Assembly: GCF_024807945.1 (NCBI RefSeq)
Contig: NZ_JANUFD010000007.1
Location: forward strand, 310,001-374,000
Direction of reading: 5' to 3'
Length of the DNA stretch: 64,000 bases
DNA from: Pseudomonas sp. JUb42
Lineage (GTDB): Bacteria > Pseudomonadota > Gammaproteobacteria > Pseudomonadales > Pseudomonadaceae
Shown: piece after piece, positions 53,491 to 62,553 of the stretch
Layout of the letters: every line of letters starts with the position of its first letter
Numbering within the stretch: the first letter of the stretch is position 1
Notes under the pieces: generated by a model
Told to the model about the DNA's origin: nothing
The model's input: the letters and a program-made list of their open reading frames with translations, nothing else
Databases searched by the model: none
Program-made: the position numbers and the translations under genes

Positions 53491-56490
53491 ATGTACACGA
53501 ACCGTTGGGCACAGGCCTGGTTATCGACCGGGTTGCTATGGTTTCTGCTGGCCATTGCTTTCGCGCCGACCAACAAGATCTATCAACAGGGTCTGGTCGC
53601 TTTTCTGTGGGTGCCTGCCCTGGCGTTGGGCTGGTCCGCTCGCGAACGTATTGGTGAGTTCTGGCGTGCCCAGCGTTTCCTCTGCGTATCGATGCTGCTG
53701 CTGGCGGTGTGGGCCAGCCTCAGCCTGACCTGGGGCCACGCGGAAGAGGCGGACCGCGAATTCAAACGCATGCTGTATATCGCCGTGTTTGTCCTGTTCT
53801 TCCCGATCCTGGCCAATGCCAATCCCGACCGCGTTGTACGGCTGATGCAGTGGGGCGGCATCGGCATGGCCCTGGCGGCGCTGACGTCGATCGTGCGCTT
53901 CTATGGCATGCAGCATAATCCCTGGTTGGCCCGGGTGGAGGGTATCGGTGAGCTTAGCCATCCTATCCTTGGCGCCTATGTCGTCGGTATTGCCGCCGTC
54001 TGGACGCTGCTCTGGCCGCCCAAGCAGCGCGCGATGCTGCCGGTCTGGGCGTTGACCCTGGCTCTGACCGGCGCCTTCGTTGTGTTGTCCCAGAGCCGCG
54101 GGGCGATCCTCGCCTTGTTCCTGACCGTCGTCGCCATGCCGATCTGGTGCCGGGACCGTCGCAGCTATCTGCTCTCGGGGCTGGCCATCGCTGTCGCTGT
54201 CGTGGGCTTCTGGTTGCTTGAGCCATTGATGCTGGCGCGGGGCTCGTCTTATCGCCCGGAAATTCTCGCCGCCGTGATGAAGATGGTCGCAGTGCATCCA
54301 TGGACCGGTATCGGCCTGGGCGCGCCTTACGATGTGGTGGTGGCCGATGGCCTGAAGTTCGACCATTCCCATAACCTGTTTACCCATACTGCCATTCAGT
54401 TGGGCATTCCCGGGATGCTGCTGTGGGCGTGCGTCTGGCTGGCGGTGCTGGTCCAGGCCTGGCGGGCCCGGCATACGACGCTTGGCCGTGGCCTGATGGG
54501 GATTTGGCTGTTTTCTACACTGGCCATGCAGTTCGATGCGGCGAGTCTTACCGGTTCGCCACGGGCCGAGTGGTTTATCAGCTGGCTGCCGATCGGTCTG
54601 ACCAGTGCGCTGGTCTGGGCCAAAGCGCAAATCGGCGGCTGTGATAAAATCCCGCGTTCTTCAACTTCAGCGAGCTTTACGATGAGCGACAAGGCACCCA
54701 TTGCCGGGCAAAGCTCCAGCCTGAAAATCTATTTCCGACTGCTTAACTACGTAAAACCCTACATCGGCATCTTCCTGCTGAGTATCATCGGCTTCATCAT
54801 TTTCGCCTCGACCCAGCCGATGTTGGCCGGGATTCTCAAGTATTTCGTCGACGGCCTGGGCAACCCCGAGGCTGTGCTGTTCCCCAACGTGCCGTACCTG
54901 CGCGACCTGCAACTGTTGCAGGCGGTGCCGCTGCTGATCGTGTTGATCGCCGCGTGGCAAGGGCTGGGTTCGTTCCTGAGTAACTACTTCCTGGCCAAGG
55001 TCTCCCTGGGCCTGGTGCATGACCTGCGTGTCGAACTTTTCAACAAGCTGCTGGTTCTGCCCAACCGCTATTTCGATACCCATAACTCCGGTCATCTGAT
55101 TTCCCGCATCACCTTCAACGTGACCATGGTCACCGGCGCCGCGACCGACGCCATCAAAGTGGTGATTCGTGAAGGCCTGACGGTGGTGTTCCTGTTCATC
55201 TACCTGCTGTGGATGAACTGGAAGCTGACCCTGGTGATGCTGGCGATTCTGCCGTTGATCGCCGTAATGGTCAGTCGCACCAGCAAGAAATTCCGCAAGC
55301 AGAGCAAGAAGATCCAGGTCGCCATGGGCGATGTCACCCACGTTGCCTCGGAAACCATCCAGGGCTATCGGGTGGTGCGCAGCTTCGGCGGTGAAGGCTA
55401 CGAGCAGGAGCGCTTCGCCGGGGCCAGCAGGAGCAACACCCGCAAACAGCTGACCATGAACAAGACCGGCTCGATCTACACGCCGATGCTGCAACTGGTG
55501 ATCTACAGTGCAATGGCTGCGCTGATGTTTCTCGTGCTGCTGCTGCGCGGCGAAGCGACCCCCGGTGATCTGGTGGCCTACATCACCGCGGCTAGCCTGT
55601 TGCCCAAGCCGATCCGCCAGTTGTCGGAAGTCAGCTCGACCATCCAGAAAGGTGTCGCGGGCGCTGAAAGCATCTTCGAGCAGCTGGATGAAGTGCCTGA
55701 AGTCGATACCGGTTCGTTTGAGCGTGACAGCGTCAGTGGTCATCTCGAAGTGCAGAATCTCAGCTTCACCTATCCGGGCACTGAGCGTCAGGTGCTCAAT
55801 GACATCAGCTTCTCGGCCGCGCCGGGGCAAATGGTGGCGCTGGTCGGCCGCTCCGGAAGTGGTAAATCAACTCTGGCCAATCTGCTGCCGCGTTTTTATC
55901 AGCATGAAGTCGGTCATATCCTGCTCGATGGCGTCGATATCAACGAATATCGCCTGCGCAATCTGCGCCGTCATATCGCTCAGGTGACCCAGAGCGTGAC
56001 CCTGTTCAACGATACCGTGGCCAATAACATTGCCTACGGCGATCTGGCCGGTGCACCACGGGCCGATATCGAGGCGGCTGCGGCTGATGCCTATGCCAAG
56101 GAGTTCGTCGACCAGTTGCCTGAGGGCTTCGATACTCAGGTTGGTGAGAACGGCGTGCTGCTCTCCGGTGGCCAGCGCCAGCGTCTGGCAATTGCCCGTG
56201 CGTTGCTCAAGAACGCACCGTTGCTGATTCTCGACGAGGCAACCTCGGCTCTCGATACCGAGTCCGAGCGTTACATTCAAGCGGCGCTGGATCATGTGAT
56301 GAAAGGTCGCACCACCATCGTCATCGCGCACCGCCTGACCACCATCGAGCGCGCCGATCTGATTCTGGTCATGGACCAGGGCCGTATCGTCGAGCGCGGC
56401 ACCCACCGCGAGCTGCTGGCGCAGAATGGCTACTACTCGCGTCTGCATGCCATGGGGCTGGATGAGCCAGCGCCGGTCGGCGCAGTCTGA
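53491..56490 (+). CDS. waaL: Fused reading frame: O-antigen ligase WaaL joined to MsbA
   Basis: One open frame of 999 codons. Residues 1-397 form a polytopic Wzy/WaaL-type O-antigen ligase with about ten membrane segments, the arginine-bearing SQSRGAILAL and the periplasmic-loop motif HSHNLFTHTAIQLGIPG. From Met398 on it is MsbA. In other pseudomonads waaL and msbA are separate genes as I recall. The junction IGGCDKIPRSSTSASFTMSD has TGA and TAA only out of frame, so a one-base change would restore a stop. The ATG 53491 start has GGAGTC upstream. Either a real fusion, or a small change or error near 54640. Confidence 0.7.
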   Translation: MYTNRWAQAWLSTGLLWFLLAIAFAPTNKIYQQGLVAFLWVPALALGWSARERIGEFWRAQRFLCVSMLLLAVWASLSLTWGHAEEADREFKRMLYIAVFVLFFPILANANPDRVVRLMQWGGIGMALAALTSIVRFYGMQHNPWLARVEGIGELSHPILGAYVVGIAAVWTLLWPPKQRAMLPVWALTLALTGAFVVLSQSRGAILALFLTVVAMPIWCRDRRSYLLSGLAIAVAVVGFWLLEPLMLARGSSYRPEILAAVMKMVAVHPWTGIGLGAPYDVVVADGLKFDHSHNLFTHTAIQLGIPGMLLWACVWLAVLVQAWRARHTTLGRGLMGIWLFSTLAMQFDAASLTGSPRAEWFISWLPIGLTSALVWAKAQIGGCDKIPRSSTSASFTMSDKAPIAGQSSSLKIYFRLLNYVKPYIGIFLLSIIGFIIFASTQPMLAGILKYFVDGLGNPEAVLFPNVPYLRDLQLLQAVPLLIVLIAAWQGLGSFLSNYFLAKVSLGLVHDLRVELFNKLLVLPNRYFDTHNSGHLISRITFNVTMVTGAATDAIKVVIREGLTVVFLFIYLLWMNWKLTLVMLAILPLIAVMVSRTSKKFRKQSKKIQVAMGDVTHVASETIQGYRVVRSFGGEGYEQERFAGASRSNTRKQLTMNKTGSIYTPMLQLVIYSAMAALMFLVLLLRGEATPGDLVAYITAASLLPKPIRQLSEVSSTIQKGVAGAESIFEQLDEVPEVDTGSFERDSVSGHLEVQNLSFTYPGTERQVLNDISFSAAPGQMVALVGRSGSGKSTLANLLPRFYQHEVGHILLDGVDINEYRLRNLRRHIAQVTQSVTLFNDTVANNIAYGDLAGAPRADIEAAAADAYAKEFVDQLPEGFDTQVGENGVLLSGGQRQRLAIARALLKNAPLLILDEATSALDTESERYIQAALDHVMKGRTTIVIAHRLTTIERADLILVMDQGRIVERGTHRELLAQNGYYSRLHAMGLDEPAPVGAV
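54641..54650 (+). promoter_or_regulatory. Promoter-like -10 element at the waaL-msbA junction
   Basis: GATAAAAT followed by CCCGCG resembles the CTATAATCCCGCG region upstream of the carbamoyltransferase gene. It lies 32 bases before the MsbA ATG at 54682, which suggests separate transcription of msbA. Confidence 0.4.
54682..56490 (+). CDS. msbA: Lipid A export ABC transporter MsbA, internal start
   Basis: A homodimeric flippase that moves core-lipid A across the inner membrane. Six membrane helices are in the first 330 residues, followed by an ABC ATPase: Walker A GRSGSGKST near residue 388, signature LLSGGQRQRLAIARAL near 493, Walker B LLILDEATSALD near 514, and the switch His in VIAHRLT. 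Length is 602 aa if read from ATG 54682 (MSDKAPIAGQ), which has GAG eight bases upstream. The ORF is in frame with the upstream ligase. It is followed by hldE. Confidence 0.93.
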   Translation: MSDKAPIAGQSSSLKIYFRLLNYVKPYIGIFLLSIIGFIIFASTQPMLAGILKYFVDGLGNPEAVLFPNVPYLRDLQLLQAVPLLIVLIAAWQGLGSFLSNYFLAKVSLGLVHDLRVELFNKLLVLPNRYFDTHNSGHLISRITFNVTMVTGAATDAIKVVIREGLTVVFLFIYLLWMNWKLTLVMLAILPLIAVMVSRTSKKFRKQSKKIQVAMGDVTHVASETIQGYRVVRSFGGEGYEQERFAGASRSNTRKQLTMNKTGSIYTPMLQLVIYSAMAALMFLVLLLRGEATPGDLVAYITAASLLPKPIRQLSEVSSTIQKGVAGAESIFEQLDEVPEVDTGSFERDSVSGHLEVQNLSFTYPGTERQVLNDISFSAAPGQMVALVGRSGSGKSTLANLLPRFYQHEVGHILLDGVDINEYRLRNLRRHIAQVTQSVTLFNDTVANNIAYGDLAGAPRADIEAAAADAYAKEFVDQLPEGFDTQVGENGVLLSGGQRQRLAIARALLKNAPLLILDEATSALDTESERYIQAALDHVMKGRTTIVIAHRLTTIERADLILVMDQGRIVERGTHRELLAQNGYYSRLHAMGLDEPAPVGAV

Positions 56491-56598
56491 TTTTGTTGGA
56501 GCGAGGTCTATGCCTGACCGCAAAGAGGCTTAGCCACGACAGTCACAAGCCCTGTGCTAACATTGCGCCCCTATTCATTCTTGGTTACGGGTTGTTCG

Positions 56599-58020
56599 AT
56601 GAAGTTGTCCATGCCGCGTTTCGATCAGGCACCAGTCTTGGTGGTGGGCGATGTCATGCTCGACCGTTATTGGCATGGCGGCACCTCAAGGATTTCCCCT
56701 GAGGCACCGGTGCCGGTGGTCAAGGTCGAGCAGATCGAAGATCGCCCCGGTGGCGCCGCCAACGTTGCGCTGAACATCGCGGCCCTGGGCGCTCCGGCGT
56801 CGCTGGTCGGGGTAACGGGTGAAGACGAGGCCGCCGACAGCCTGGCCAACAGTCTCGAGGCCGCCGGTGTGCGTGCGCGTTTCCAGCGCATCGCCCATCA
56901 GCCGACCATCGTCAAGCTGCGTGTCATGAGCCGGCATCAGCAACTACTGCGCATCGACTTCGAAGAACCCTTCGCCACCGATGCCCAGGCCCTGAGTGCC
57001 GAGGTCGACAGCCTGCTCGACGGCATCAAGGTGCTGGTGCTCTCCGATTACGGCAAGGGCGCCCTGAAAAACCATCAGGCGCTGATCACCGCTGCCCGCG
57101 ATCGTGGCATTCCGGTGCTGGCCGATCCCAAGGGCAAGGATTTCTCAATCTATCGTGGCGCCAGCCTGATCACGCCGAACCTCAGCGAATTCGAAGCCAT
57201 CGTCGGTCATTGTGTCGACGAGGCCGAACTGGTCGCTCGGGGCGCCGAGCTGATGGCTGATCTCGAGCTGGGCGGCCTGCTGGTCACCCGTGGCGAGCAC
57301 GGCATGACCCTGCTGCGTCCGGATCAACCGGCCTTGCACCTGCCTGCCCGTGCCCGTGAAGTATTCGACGTGACCGGTGCCGGCGACACAGTAATTTCTA
57401 CTCTGGCTGCCGCCATTGCAGCCGGTGAAGACCTGCCCCACGCCGTGGCCCTGGCCAATCTGGCGGCGGGCATCGTCGTCGGCAAGCTGGGTACGGCGGC
57501 CATCAGCGCGCCGGAGCTGCGTCGGGCGATTCAGCGCGAGGAAGGTTCCGAGCGTGGTGTGCTGAGCCTGGACCAGTTGATTCAGGCCGTGGGCGATGCC
57601 CGTGCGCACAAAGAGAAAATCGTCTTTACCAACGGCTGCTTCGACATTCTCCATGCGGGCCATGTGACCTATCTGGAACAGGCCCGTGCTCAGGGCGACC
57701 GATTGATTGTCGCGGTCAACGATGACGCCTCGGTCAGCCGTCTGAAAGGGCCGGGTCGTCCGATCAACAGTGTTGACCGACGCATGGCGGTGTTGGCCGG
57801 TCTCGGCGCGGTGGACTGGGTGATCAGCTTCCCTGAAGGCACTCCGGAAAACCTGCTGACCCACGTCAAGCCCGATGTGCTGGTCAAGGGCGGCGACTAC
57901 GGTATCGACCAGGTGGTCGGCGCCGATATCGTCCAGGCCTACGGTGGCGAAGTGAAGGTGCTGGGGTTGGTCGAGAACAGCTCGACCACGGCTATCGTCG
58001 AGAAAATTCGCGGGCAGTAA
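56599..58020 (+). CDS. hldE: Bifunctional heptose-7-phosphate kinase/heptose-1-phosphate adenylyltransferase
   Basis: Makes ADP-D-glycero-D-manno-heptose, the precursor for WaaC and WaaF. The N-terminal ribokinase-like half (residues 1 to about 318) has [10 protein letters not shown] and the catalytic GAGDT near 259. The C-terminal nucleotidyltransferase half has [17 protein letters not shown] near residue 343 and [10 protein letters not shown]. Length is 473 aa, as in P. aeruginosa. The start is ATG 56599 ([13 protein letters not shown]), which matches the family; the ribosome site is weak. It follows msbA after a 108 bp gap. Confidence 0.97.
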   Translation: MKLSMPRFDQAPVLVVGDVMLDRYWHGGTSRISPEAPVPVVKVEQIEDRPGGAANVALNIAALGAPASLVGVTGEDEAADSLANSLEAAGVRARFQRIAHQPTIVKLRVMSRHQQLLRIDFEEPFATDAQALSAEVDSLLDGIKVLVLSDYGKGALKNHQALITAARDRGIPVLADPKGKDFSIYRGASLITPNLSEFEAIVGHCVDEAELVARGAELMADLELGGLLVTRGEHGMTLLRPDQPALHLPARAREVFDVTGAGDTVISTLAAAIAAGEDLPHAVALANLAAGIVVGKLGTAAISAPELRRAIQREEGSERGVLSLDQLIQAVGDARAHKEKIVFTNGCFDILHAGHVTYLEQARAQGDRLIVAVNDDASVSRLKGPGRPINSVDRRMAVLAGLGAVDWVISFPEGTPENLLTHVKPDVLVKGGDYGIDQVVGADIVQAYGGEVKVLGLVENSSTTAIVEKIRGQ

Positions 58021-58059
58021 TACAAAGCCCGCAGGCCTCCTTTCGATGGGGCGAATACG

Positions 58060-58150
58060 GTGGGAGCGAATTCATTCGCGAATAGGGTAGTGAAGTCGAT
58101 ACATCTTCGTCGTCTGGAATACCGCTTTCGCGAATGAATTCGCTCCCACA
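58060..58150. repeat. REPIN, family 1
   Basis: A standard doublet between the convergent hldE and the reverse-strand gene at 58202; additional partial heads (CCCTCCCACAG) follow. It may act as a transcript-end structure for both genes. Confidence 0.92.
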
Positions 58151-58201
58151 GTAGCTCCAGCAATCCTCTCCCTCCCACAGAATCGGCATCTACAAGTTTT
58201 T

Positions 58202-59161
58202 CTATTTACTCAGACTGCTGCGCGCCATCTGCAGCAGTTGCCGGGCCTTGCCGGTTAGGTTCTTGATCCTGCTTTTCTTCGGTGGCGTCAGGCCCTGCTG
58301 GCGTAGCCAGTCCTTCCAGCGAATCCGCTCGTCGCGCACCACCCAACCTTCCTGAGCCGCGAAGCTTTCCGCCAGATACAGCCCTCGAGTGCTGGCCGGG
58401 ATCAGCTTGTCGCGTTTGAGGGTGTACAGCTCCGGCAGGGGTACACCATTTTCCAGAGGCATCAGGTACAGGTCGGGCTTGCTGCGGTTGAGGCGGGCGA
58501 CCAGTTGATCGTCTTCGAGCATTTCATCGACATGAAACAGGCTCAACGGACGGGCTTCCCTCGGTACTTCCAGGCGCAGATCGTAGATCAGTTGCAAAGA
58601 CGCCGTGGGCAGATGGACATAGGCCCGTGGGCGCTCGATCAGGGTCATGTTGCCGCAACGCACTGGCCGCGCCGCGCCAGACAGCGGGGTCAGGCGAAAG
58701 GGCATGGCTTCGCGATAGTGCAGGGCTGCGGCATAAGGCGCGGGCAGCCAGGTATCGTTGAAGCGGCCGCTGAGCCAGCCCTGGGGCGTCTCGATCAGGC
58801 ACTCTTCGGCGACTTCCTGAATCGCCGTATGCAGCGGCAGGGCCAGTTCCTGGGCCGGGACGTAACCAGAAATCAGCTTGAGCACCACATCGCCGCGGTC
58901 CTGACGACGTTGGCGCACCAGCACCCAGTAATCACGGTTCTGCCAGCTCAGGGTCAGGCGTACAGACACGCCGAGGTTGGCCAGCTCAGTGGAAAAACGC
59001 TCGCTGTCAGCTACCTCGATCTTGCGCCGACGTTGCAGGGTCTGGGAGAAGTTCAGCGGCATGCCGACGCTTTGGTAGCTCAGGCCTTCGGGGGTGGCTT
59101 CGACGAATAACGGCAGGGTTTTGAAGTTGCTGGGGTTTTTTCGAATCAGGGTTCGCGGCAT
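58202..59161 (-). CDS. Conserved protein with a Nudix-like stretch
   Basis: A 319-residue soluble protein. I recall relatives in pseudomonads labelled metal ABC transporter ATPase, but no Walker A or B motif is visible here, so that label looks wrong. A stretch around residues 100-125 (GYVPAQELALPLHTAIQEVA then EECLIE) resembles a Nudix box with the QEVAEE core and an altered spacing. No signal peptide or membrane segment is seen; the C-terminus is basic (KKSRIKNLTGKARQLL). The start ATG 59161 is MPRTLIRKNPSNF. It lies 36 bp downstream of the aldo/keto reductase gene on the same strand. Confidence 0.72.
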   Translation of the reverse strand: MPRTLIRKNPSNFKTLPLFVEATPEGLSYQSVGMPLNFSQTLQRRRKIEVADSERFSTELANLGVSVRLTLSWQNRDYWVLVRQRRQDRGDVVLKLISGYVPAQELALPLHTAIQEVAEECLIETPQGWLSGRFNDTWLPAPYAAALHYREAMPFRLTPLSGAARPVRCGNMTLIERPRAYVHLPTASLQLIYDLRLEVPREARPLSLFHVDEMLEDDQLVARLNRSKPDLYLMPLENGVPLPELYTLKRDKLIPASTRGLYLAESFAAQEGWVVRDERIRWKDWLRQQGLTPPKKSRIKNLTGKARQLLQMARSSLSK

Positions 59162-59197
59162 GTCGGCTCCTTCTTGCGTTGGGGTCGGCCGCCCAAA

Positions 59198-60013
59198 TCA
59201 GGCTTGACGGCGAATGACAGCGGCAGCAACGGCTGCATTATGGGCCAGATGCAGCGGGTTGATGGTCCCGACAATAGCACCGGCAACGCCCGGATGTTGA
59301 AACAGTAACGTGAAACTTGCTTCAACCGGATCAACGCCTGGAGTCAGGCAAATATGCCCGCTGGCCAGGGCCTTTTTGATCAGGATGCCTTTGTTGTGTT
59401 CGCCAGCGTAGTCCAGCACCGGCTTTTCGGCCTGCTCGTTGAGATTATAAGTGACCATCGCGCAGTCTCCGTCGCGCAGGGCGAGCAGGCCGCCTTCGAC
59501 GGTCTTGCCGGAAAAACCGAAGCCGCGGATCTTGCCTTCGGCCTTGAGTGCGGCCAGGGTCGGGTAGACGTCGCTGTCGTTAAGAATCGCCAGGTCGTTG
59601 CCGTCGGAATGCACCAGCACCAGGTCGAGGAAATCGGTTTCCAGACGTTTCAGGCTGCGCTCCACCGACATGCGCGTGTGGGCGGCGCTGAAGTCGTGGC
59701 TCGACAGGCCTTGCTCGAACTCTTCACCGACCTTGCTGACAATCACCCAGTCGTGGCGCTGACCACGCAGTAGCGGGCCCAGGCGCTCTTCGCTGGTGCC
59801 GTAGGCCGGTGCGGTGTCGAGCAGGTTGATACCCAGGTCCCGGGCCTGGCCCAGCAGCAGGCGCACGACATGGTCATCAGGAATGGTGAAGCCGTTGGGG
59901 TATTTCACCCCTTGGTCGCGGCCCAGTTTGACCGTGCCCAGGCCCAGGGGGGAAATGCTCAGGCCAGTGCTGCCCAAGGGACGATGCAGATCGTGCAGGG
60001 TTGGTAGAGTCAT
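59198..60013 (-). CDS. Aldo/keto reductase family oxidoreductase
   Basis: An NADP-dependent oxidoreductase of 271 aa. The catalytic tetrad is visible as DTAPAYG (Asp and Tyr), Lys in VIVSKVG, and His in LVLVHSDG. Near the C-terminus, GAIVGTINPLHLAHN is the cofactor-binding part. The start ATG overlaps the stop of the upstream FAD oxidoreductase by four bases (ATGA), so both are coupled and probably act in the same unknown pathway. The gene order with the FAD gene and EmrE matches the PA4990-PA4992 region as I recall. Confidence 0.88.
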   Translation of the reverse strand: MTLPTLHDLHRPLGSTGLSISPLGLGTVKLGRDQGVKYPNGFTIPDDHVVRLLLGQARDLGINLLDTAPAYGTSEERLGPLLRGQRHDWVIVSKVGEEFEQGLSSHDFSAAHTRMSVERSLKRLETDFLDLVLVHSDGNDLAILNDSDVYPTLAALKAEGKIRGFGFSGKTVEGGLLALRDGDCAMVTYNLNEQAEKPVLDYAGEHNKGILIKKALASGHICLTPGVDPVEASFTLLFQHPGVAGAIVGTINPLHLAHNAAVAAAVIRRQA

Positions 60014-61185
60014 GGCAGCAGTTGGTCCCAGATCGGTACGGCGCGCGGCGGGCGCGGCAAGGTCGGCAGCGGCGGTTGTGGCGTCGGGTGGATTTCGTCA
60101 TGGGCGAGGGCGCCCAGCACCCGGTCGGCGAAGTCCGGCACCAGGGCCAGTTTGGTTGGCCAGCCGACCAGCAGACGGTCTTGCTGATGGAGGAAGGCAT
60201 TGTCGGGGCGGGTCAGACCGCTTTGTGTCGGCTCGGCGCGGTCGACGCGCAGGGTCGCCCATTGCGCCTGGCTCAGGTCGATCCACGGCAGCAGGCCGGA
60301 CAGTTCCTTTTGCGCGGCGGCAATCTGCGCCGCTGGTTCGCGCGCTACGCCTTCGGCTTCGGCGACATCGCCACCGAGGTACCAGACCCACTGGCCGTCG
60401 GCTGCGGGATGAGTGGTCACGGTTATACGCGGCTTCGGCCCGCCGCCCAGGCAGTGGGCGTACAGCGGTTTTAGGGTCGGCGCCTTGACCATCACCATGT
60501 GCAGCGGACGGCGCTGCATGGTCGGTTGCACCACGCCCAGAGCGCTGAGCAGGTCGGCGGTGCCGGCACCGGCGCTGAATACGATGCGCTGGGCGATGAT
60601 GTCGCGGCCATCGACGCGCAGGCCGATCAACTCATCGCCATCACGCAGCGGCTCGATGGTTTGCCCGGCGAGCAGGCTGTCCCCGGCCAGTTCAGCCAGA
60701 CGGTCGAGCAGGCTGGGCACATCGACGACCAGTTCGGCCAGGCGATAGACCTTGCCTTTGAATTTGGGGTTTTGCAGCGCGGGCGGCAGTTCGTCGCCCT
60801 TGACCTGATCGACCCGGCCCCGCACGGCCTTGCTGGCGAAGAAACTGGTGAGGTTGCCCGCCAGGGTGCCCGGCGACCACAGGTAATGGGCTTCAGAGAG
60901 CAGGCGCACGCTGGACAGGTCCAGTTCGCCCTTGCCCGCCAGTGCCTCGCGCCAGCGACGCGGCATGTCGGCAATGGCCTCGGAGGCGCCGGACAGGGCG
61001 CCATGCAAGGCGTATTTGGCGCCGCCGTGGATGATCCCCTGCGACTTCAGGCTTTGTCCGCCACCCAGGCTGGCGCTTTCGACCACGACCGTGGAAAAGC
61101 CCTGACGTCGCAGGCGGGCGTTGAGCCAGAGACCGGCGGCACCGGCGCCGACGATCAGGACGTCAGTGGAAATAGCAGAAGGCAT
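60010..61185 (-). CDS. FAD-dependent oxidoreductase (DAO-like)
   Basis: A glycine/D-amino acid oxidase-like flavoprotein of 391 aa. The N-terminal TDVLIVGAGAAGLWLNARL is the FAD-binding Rossmann motif, and AGAGTADLL in the middle is a second cofactor contact. The start is ATG 61185 (MPSAISTDV) with GAGG upstream; a GTG two codons earlier is possible. It is first in a two-gene unit with the aldo/keto reductase. The substrate is unknown. Confidence 0.87.
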   Translation of the reverse strand: MPSAISTDVLIVGAGAAGLWLNARLRRQGFSTVVVESASLGGGQSLKSQGIIHGGAKYALHGALSGASEAIADMPRRWREALAGKGELDLSSVRLLSEAHYLWSPGTLAGNLTSFFASKAVRGRVDQVKGDELPPALQNPKFKGKVYRLAELVVDVPSLLDRLAELAGDSLLAGQTIEPLRDGDELIGLRVDGRDIIAQRIVFSAGAGTADLLSALGVVQPTMQRRPLHMVMVKAPTLKPLYAHCLGGGPKPRITVTTHPAADGQWVWYLGGDVAEAEGVAREPAAQIAAAQKELSGLLPWIDLSQAQWATLRVDRAEPTQSGLTRPDNAFLHQQDRLLVGWPTKLALVPDFADRVLGALAHDEIHPTPQPPLPTLPRPPRAVPIWDQLLP

Positions 61186-61234
61186 GGGCACCTCAATGGC
61201 GACAAGAATCCCGCCATTATAGGGGAATGGCCCT

Positions 61235-61567
61235 TCAATGCCCGGCGGTTTTCGAGAACAACTGGATAACCACCACGCCTGCGACGATCAGCCCCATGCC
61301 GAGCATGGCCGGAATATCGAGCTTCTGCCCGTAGATGAACAGCGCTGCGATGCTGACCATGACGATGCCCATTCCTGCCCACACGGCGTAAGCGACCCCT
61401 ACTGGAATGCTGCGCACCACCAGGGTCAGCATCCAGAACGCGATGGCGTAACCGGCGATGACCAACAGCAGCGGCACAGGCGTACTCAGGCCCTTGACCG
61501 CTTTCATCGAAACGGTGGCAATGACTTCACAGCAAATGGCAATGGCCAGCAGGTAGTACGCGCTCAT
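61235..61567 (-). CDS. emrE: Small multidrug resistance exporter, EmrE type
   Basis: A four-helix inner-membrane antiporter of 110 aa, acting as an antiparallel dimer on quaternary cations in exchange for protons. The essential Glu14 is in AICCEVIAT. PVGVAYAVWAGMGIV is the conserved helix 3 segment. The start is ATG 61567 with GAGGAG upstream; the frame continues upstream only by chance. It closely resembles the P. aeruginosa EmrE (PA4990) as I recall. It is divergent from the LysR gene, with an operator between. Confidence 0.94.
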   Translation of the reverse strand: MSAYYLLAIAICCEVIATVSMKAVKGLSTPVPLLLVIAGYAIAFWMLTLVVRSIPVGVAYAVWAGMGIVMVSIAALFIYGQKLDIPAMLGMGLIVAGVVVIQLFSKTAGH

Positions 61568-61627
61568 GGTGAATCTCCTCTGCGATGGCCCGCATTTTAG
61601 TGATTGCCCAGATGGGGTAAAGTCATT

Positions 61628-61650
61628 ACCTATCTTAAATAAATATAGGT
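61628..61650. promoter_or_regulatory. LysR-type operator between emrE and the LysR gene
   Basis: A perfect dyad ACCTAT-N11-ATAGGT, which contains the T-N11-A signature of LysR regulators. It ends ten bases before the GTG start of the LysR gene and 61 bp upstream of emrE, so the regulator probably controls itself and perhaps emrE. Confidence 0.8.
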
Positions 61651-61660
61651 TGCCGCTGCC

Positions 61661-62539
61661 GTGCAATGGAATCTTGAGCATATCCGCCTGTTTGTCAGCG
61701 TCGCCGAGCAGCGCTCCTTTTCGGCGGTGGCGCGGGATATGAAGCGCGCACAGTCGGCGGTCAGCAACGCCATCGCCTTGTTGGAGGCGGACTTGGGGGT
61801 CAGCCTGTTCGATCGCAGCAGCGGGCGTCAGCCACGCTTGACCGAGGCGGGCAGCGCGTTGCTTGAAGAAGCGCGGGAGGTCTTGCGTCAGTGCGAACGT
61901 CTGGATGGCCGTGCCCTGGCTCTGCTGCGCGGAGAGGAAGCGCGGCTGCGCCTGGCCCATGACGAGGCGATGCCTTATCTGCCGGTCCTCGATAGCCTGG
62001 AAGCCTTGGCTGAGCGTTACCCCAGTGTCGAAGTGCAACTGGCCAGTGCGGCTCAGGGCGACGTGGCGCGCAAGTTATTGGAGCGGCGGGCCGACCTGGG
62101 ACTGCTGTTTCACCATGAGCAAATGCCCGAAGCATTGGAGCGTCAGGTGCTGGGCAGTGTCGAGATGGTCACGGTCTGTGCCGTTGGTCATCCATTGGCA
62201 TCCGAGCGGCGTATTGGTCGCCAGCAACTGGCCCGTCATCGGCAGATCGCCCCGCAGCAGAGCGGTTATCCCGGCAGTGAGCAGCTCAGCCCGCAGATGT
62301 GGCGCGCCGACAGTTTCTACTTCATGGCTGAGCTGCTGATGCGCGGGTTGGGCTGGGCCTGGCTGCCGCGCCATGTAGTGCAGTACCCGGCGTATCAGAA
62401 CCTGATGGTTGAACTGGTCAGCGACTGGACGCCGCCGTCACTGGTGGTGGAAATGGTCTGGCGCCGCGATCAACCCCTGGGCCCGGCCGCGCGCTGGCTG
62501 GCCGAATGTTTTGCAAGGCATTTGCGGGCCATTGGCTGA
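61661..62539 (+). CDS. LysR-family transcriptional regulator
   Basis: A 292-residue regulator. The N-terminal winged helix-turn-helix MQWNLEHIRLFVSVAEQRSF is followed by ARDMKRAQSAVSNAIALLE and the periplasmic-fold ligand-binding domain (about 90-292). The start is GTG 61661; a typical Shine-Dalgarno sequence is not obvious. A T-N11-A dyad lies just upstream. It is divergent from emrE and 14 bp upstream of waaA; the coinducer is unknown. The position equals PA4989 as I recall. Confidence 0.9.
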   Translation: MQWNLEHIRLFVSVAEQRSFSAVARDMKRAQSAVSNAIALLEADLGVSLFDRSSGRQPRLTEAGSALLEEAREVLRQCERLDGRALALLRGEEARLRLAHDEAMPYLPVLDSLEALAERYPSVEVQLASAAQGDVARKLLERRADLGLLFHHEQMPEALERQVLGSVEMVTVCAVGHPLASERRIGRQQLARHRQIAPQQSGYPGSEQLSPQMWRADSFYFMAELLMRGLGWAWLPRHVVQYPAYQNLMVELVSDWTPPSLVVEMVWRRDQPLGPAARWLAECFARHLRAIG

Positions 62540-62553
62540 TAGACTTCGCGCCC

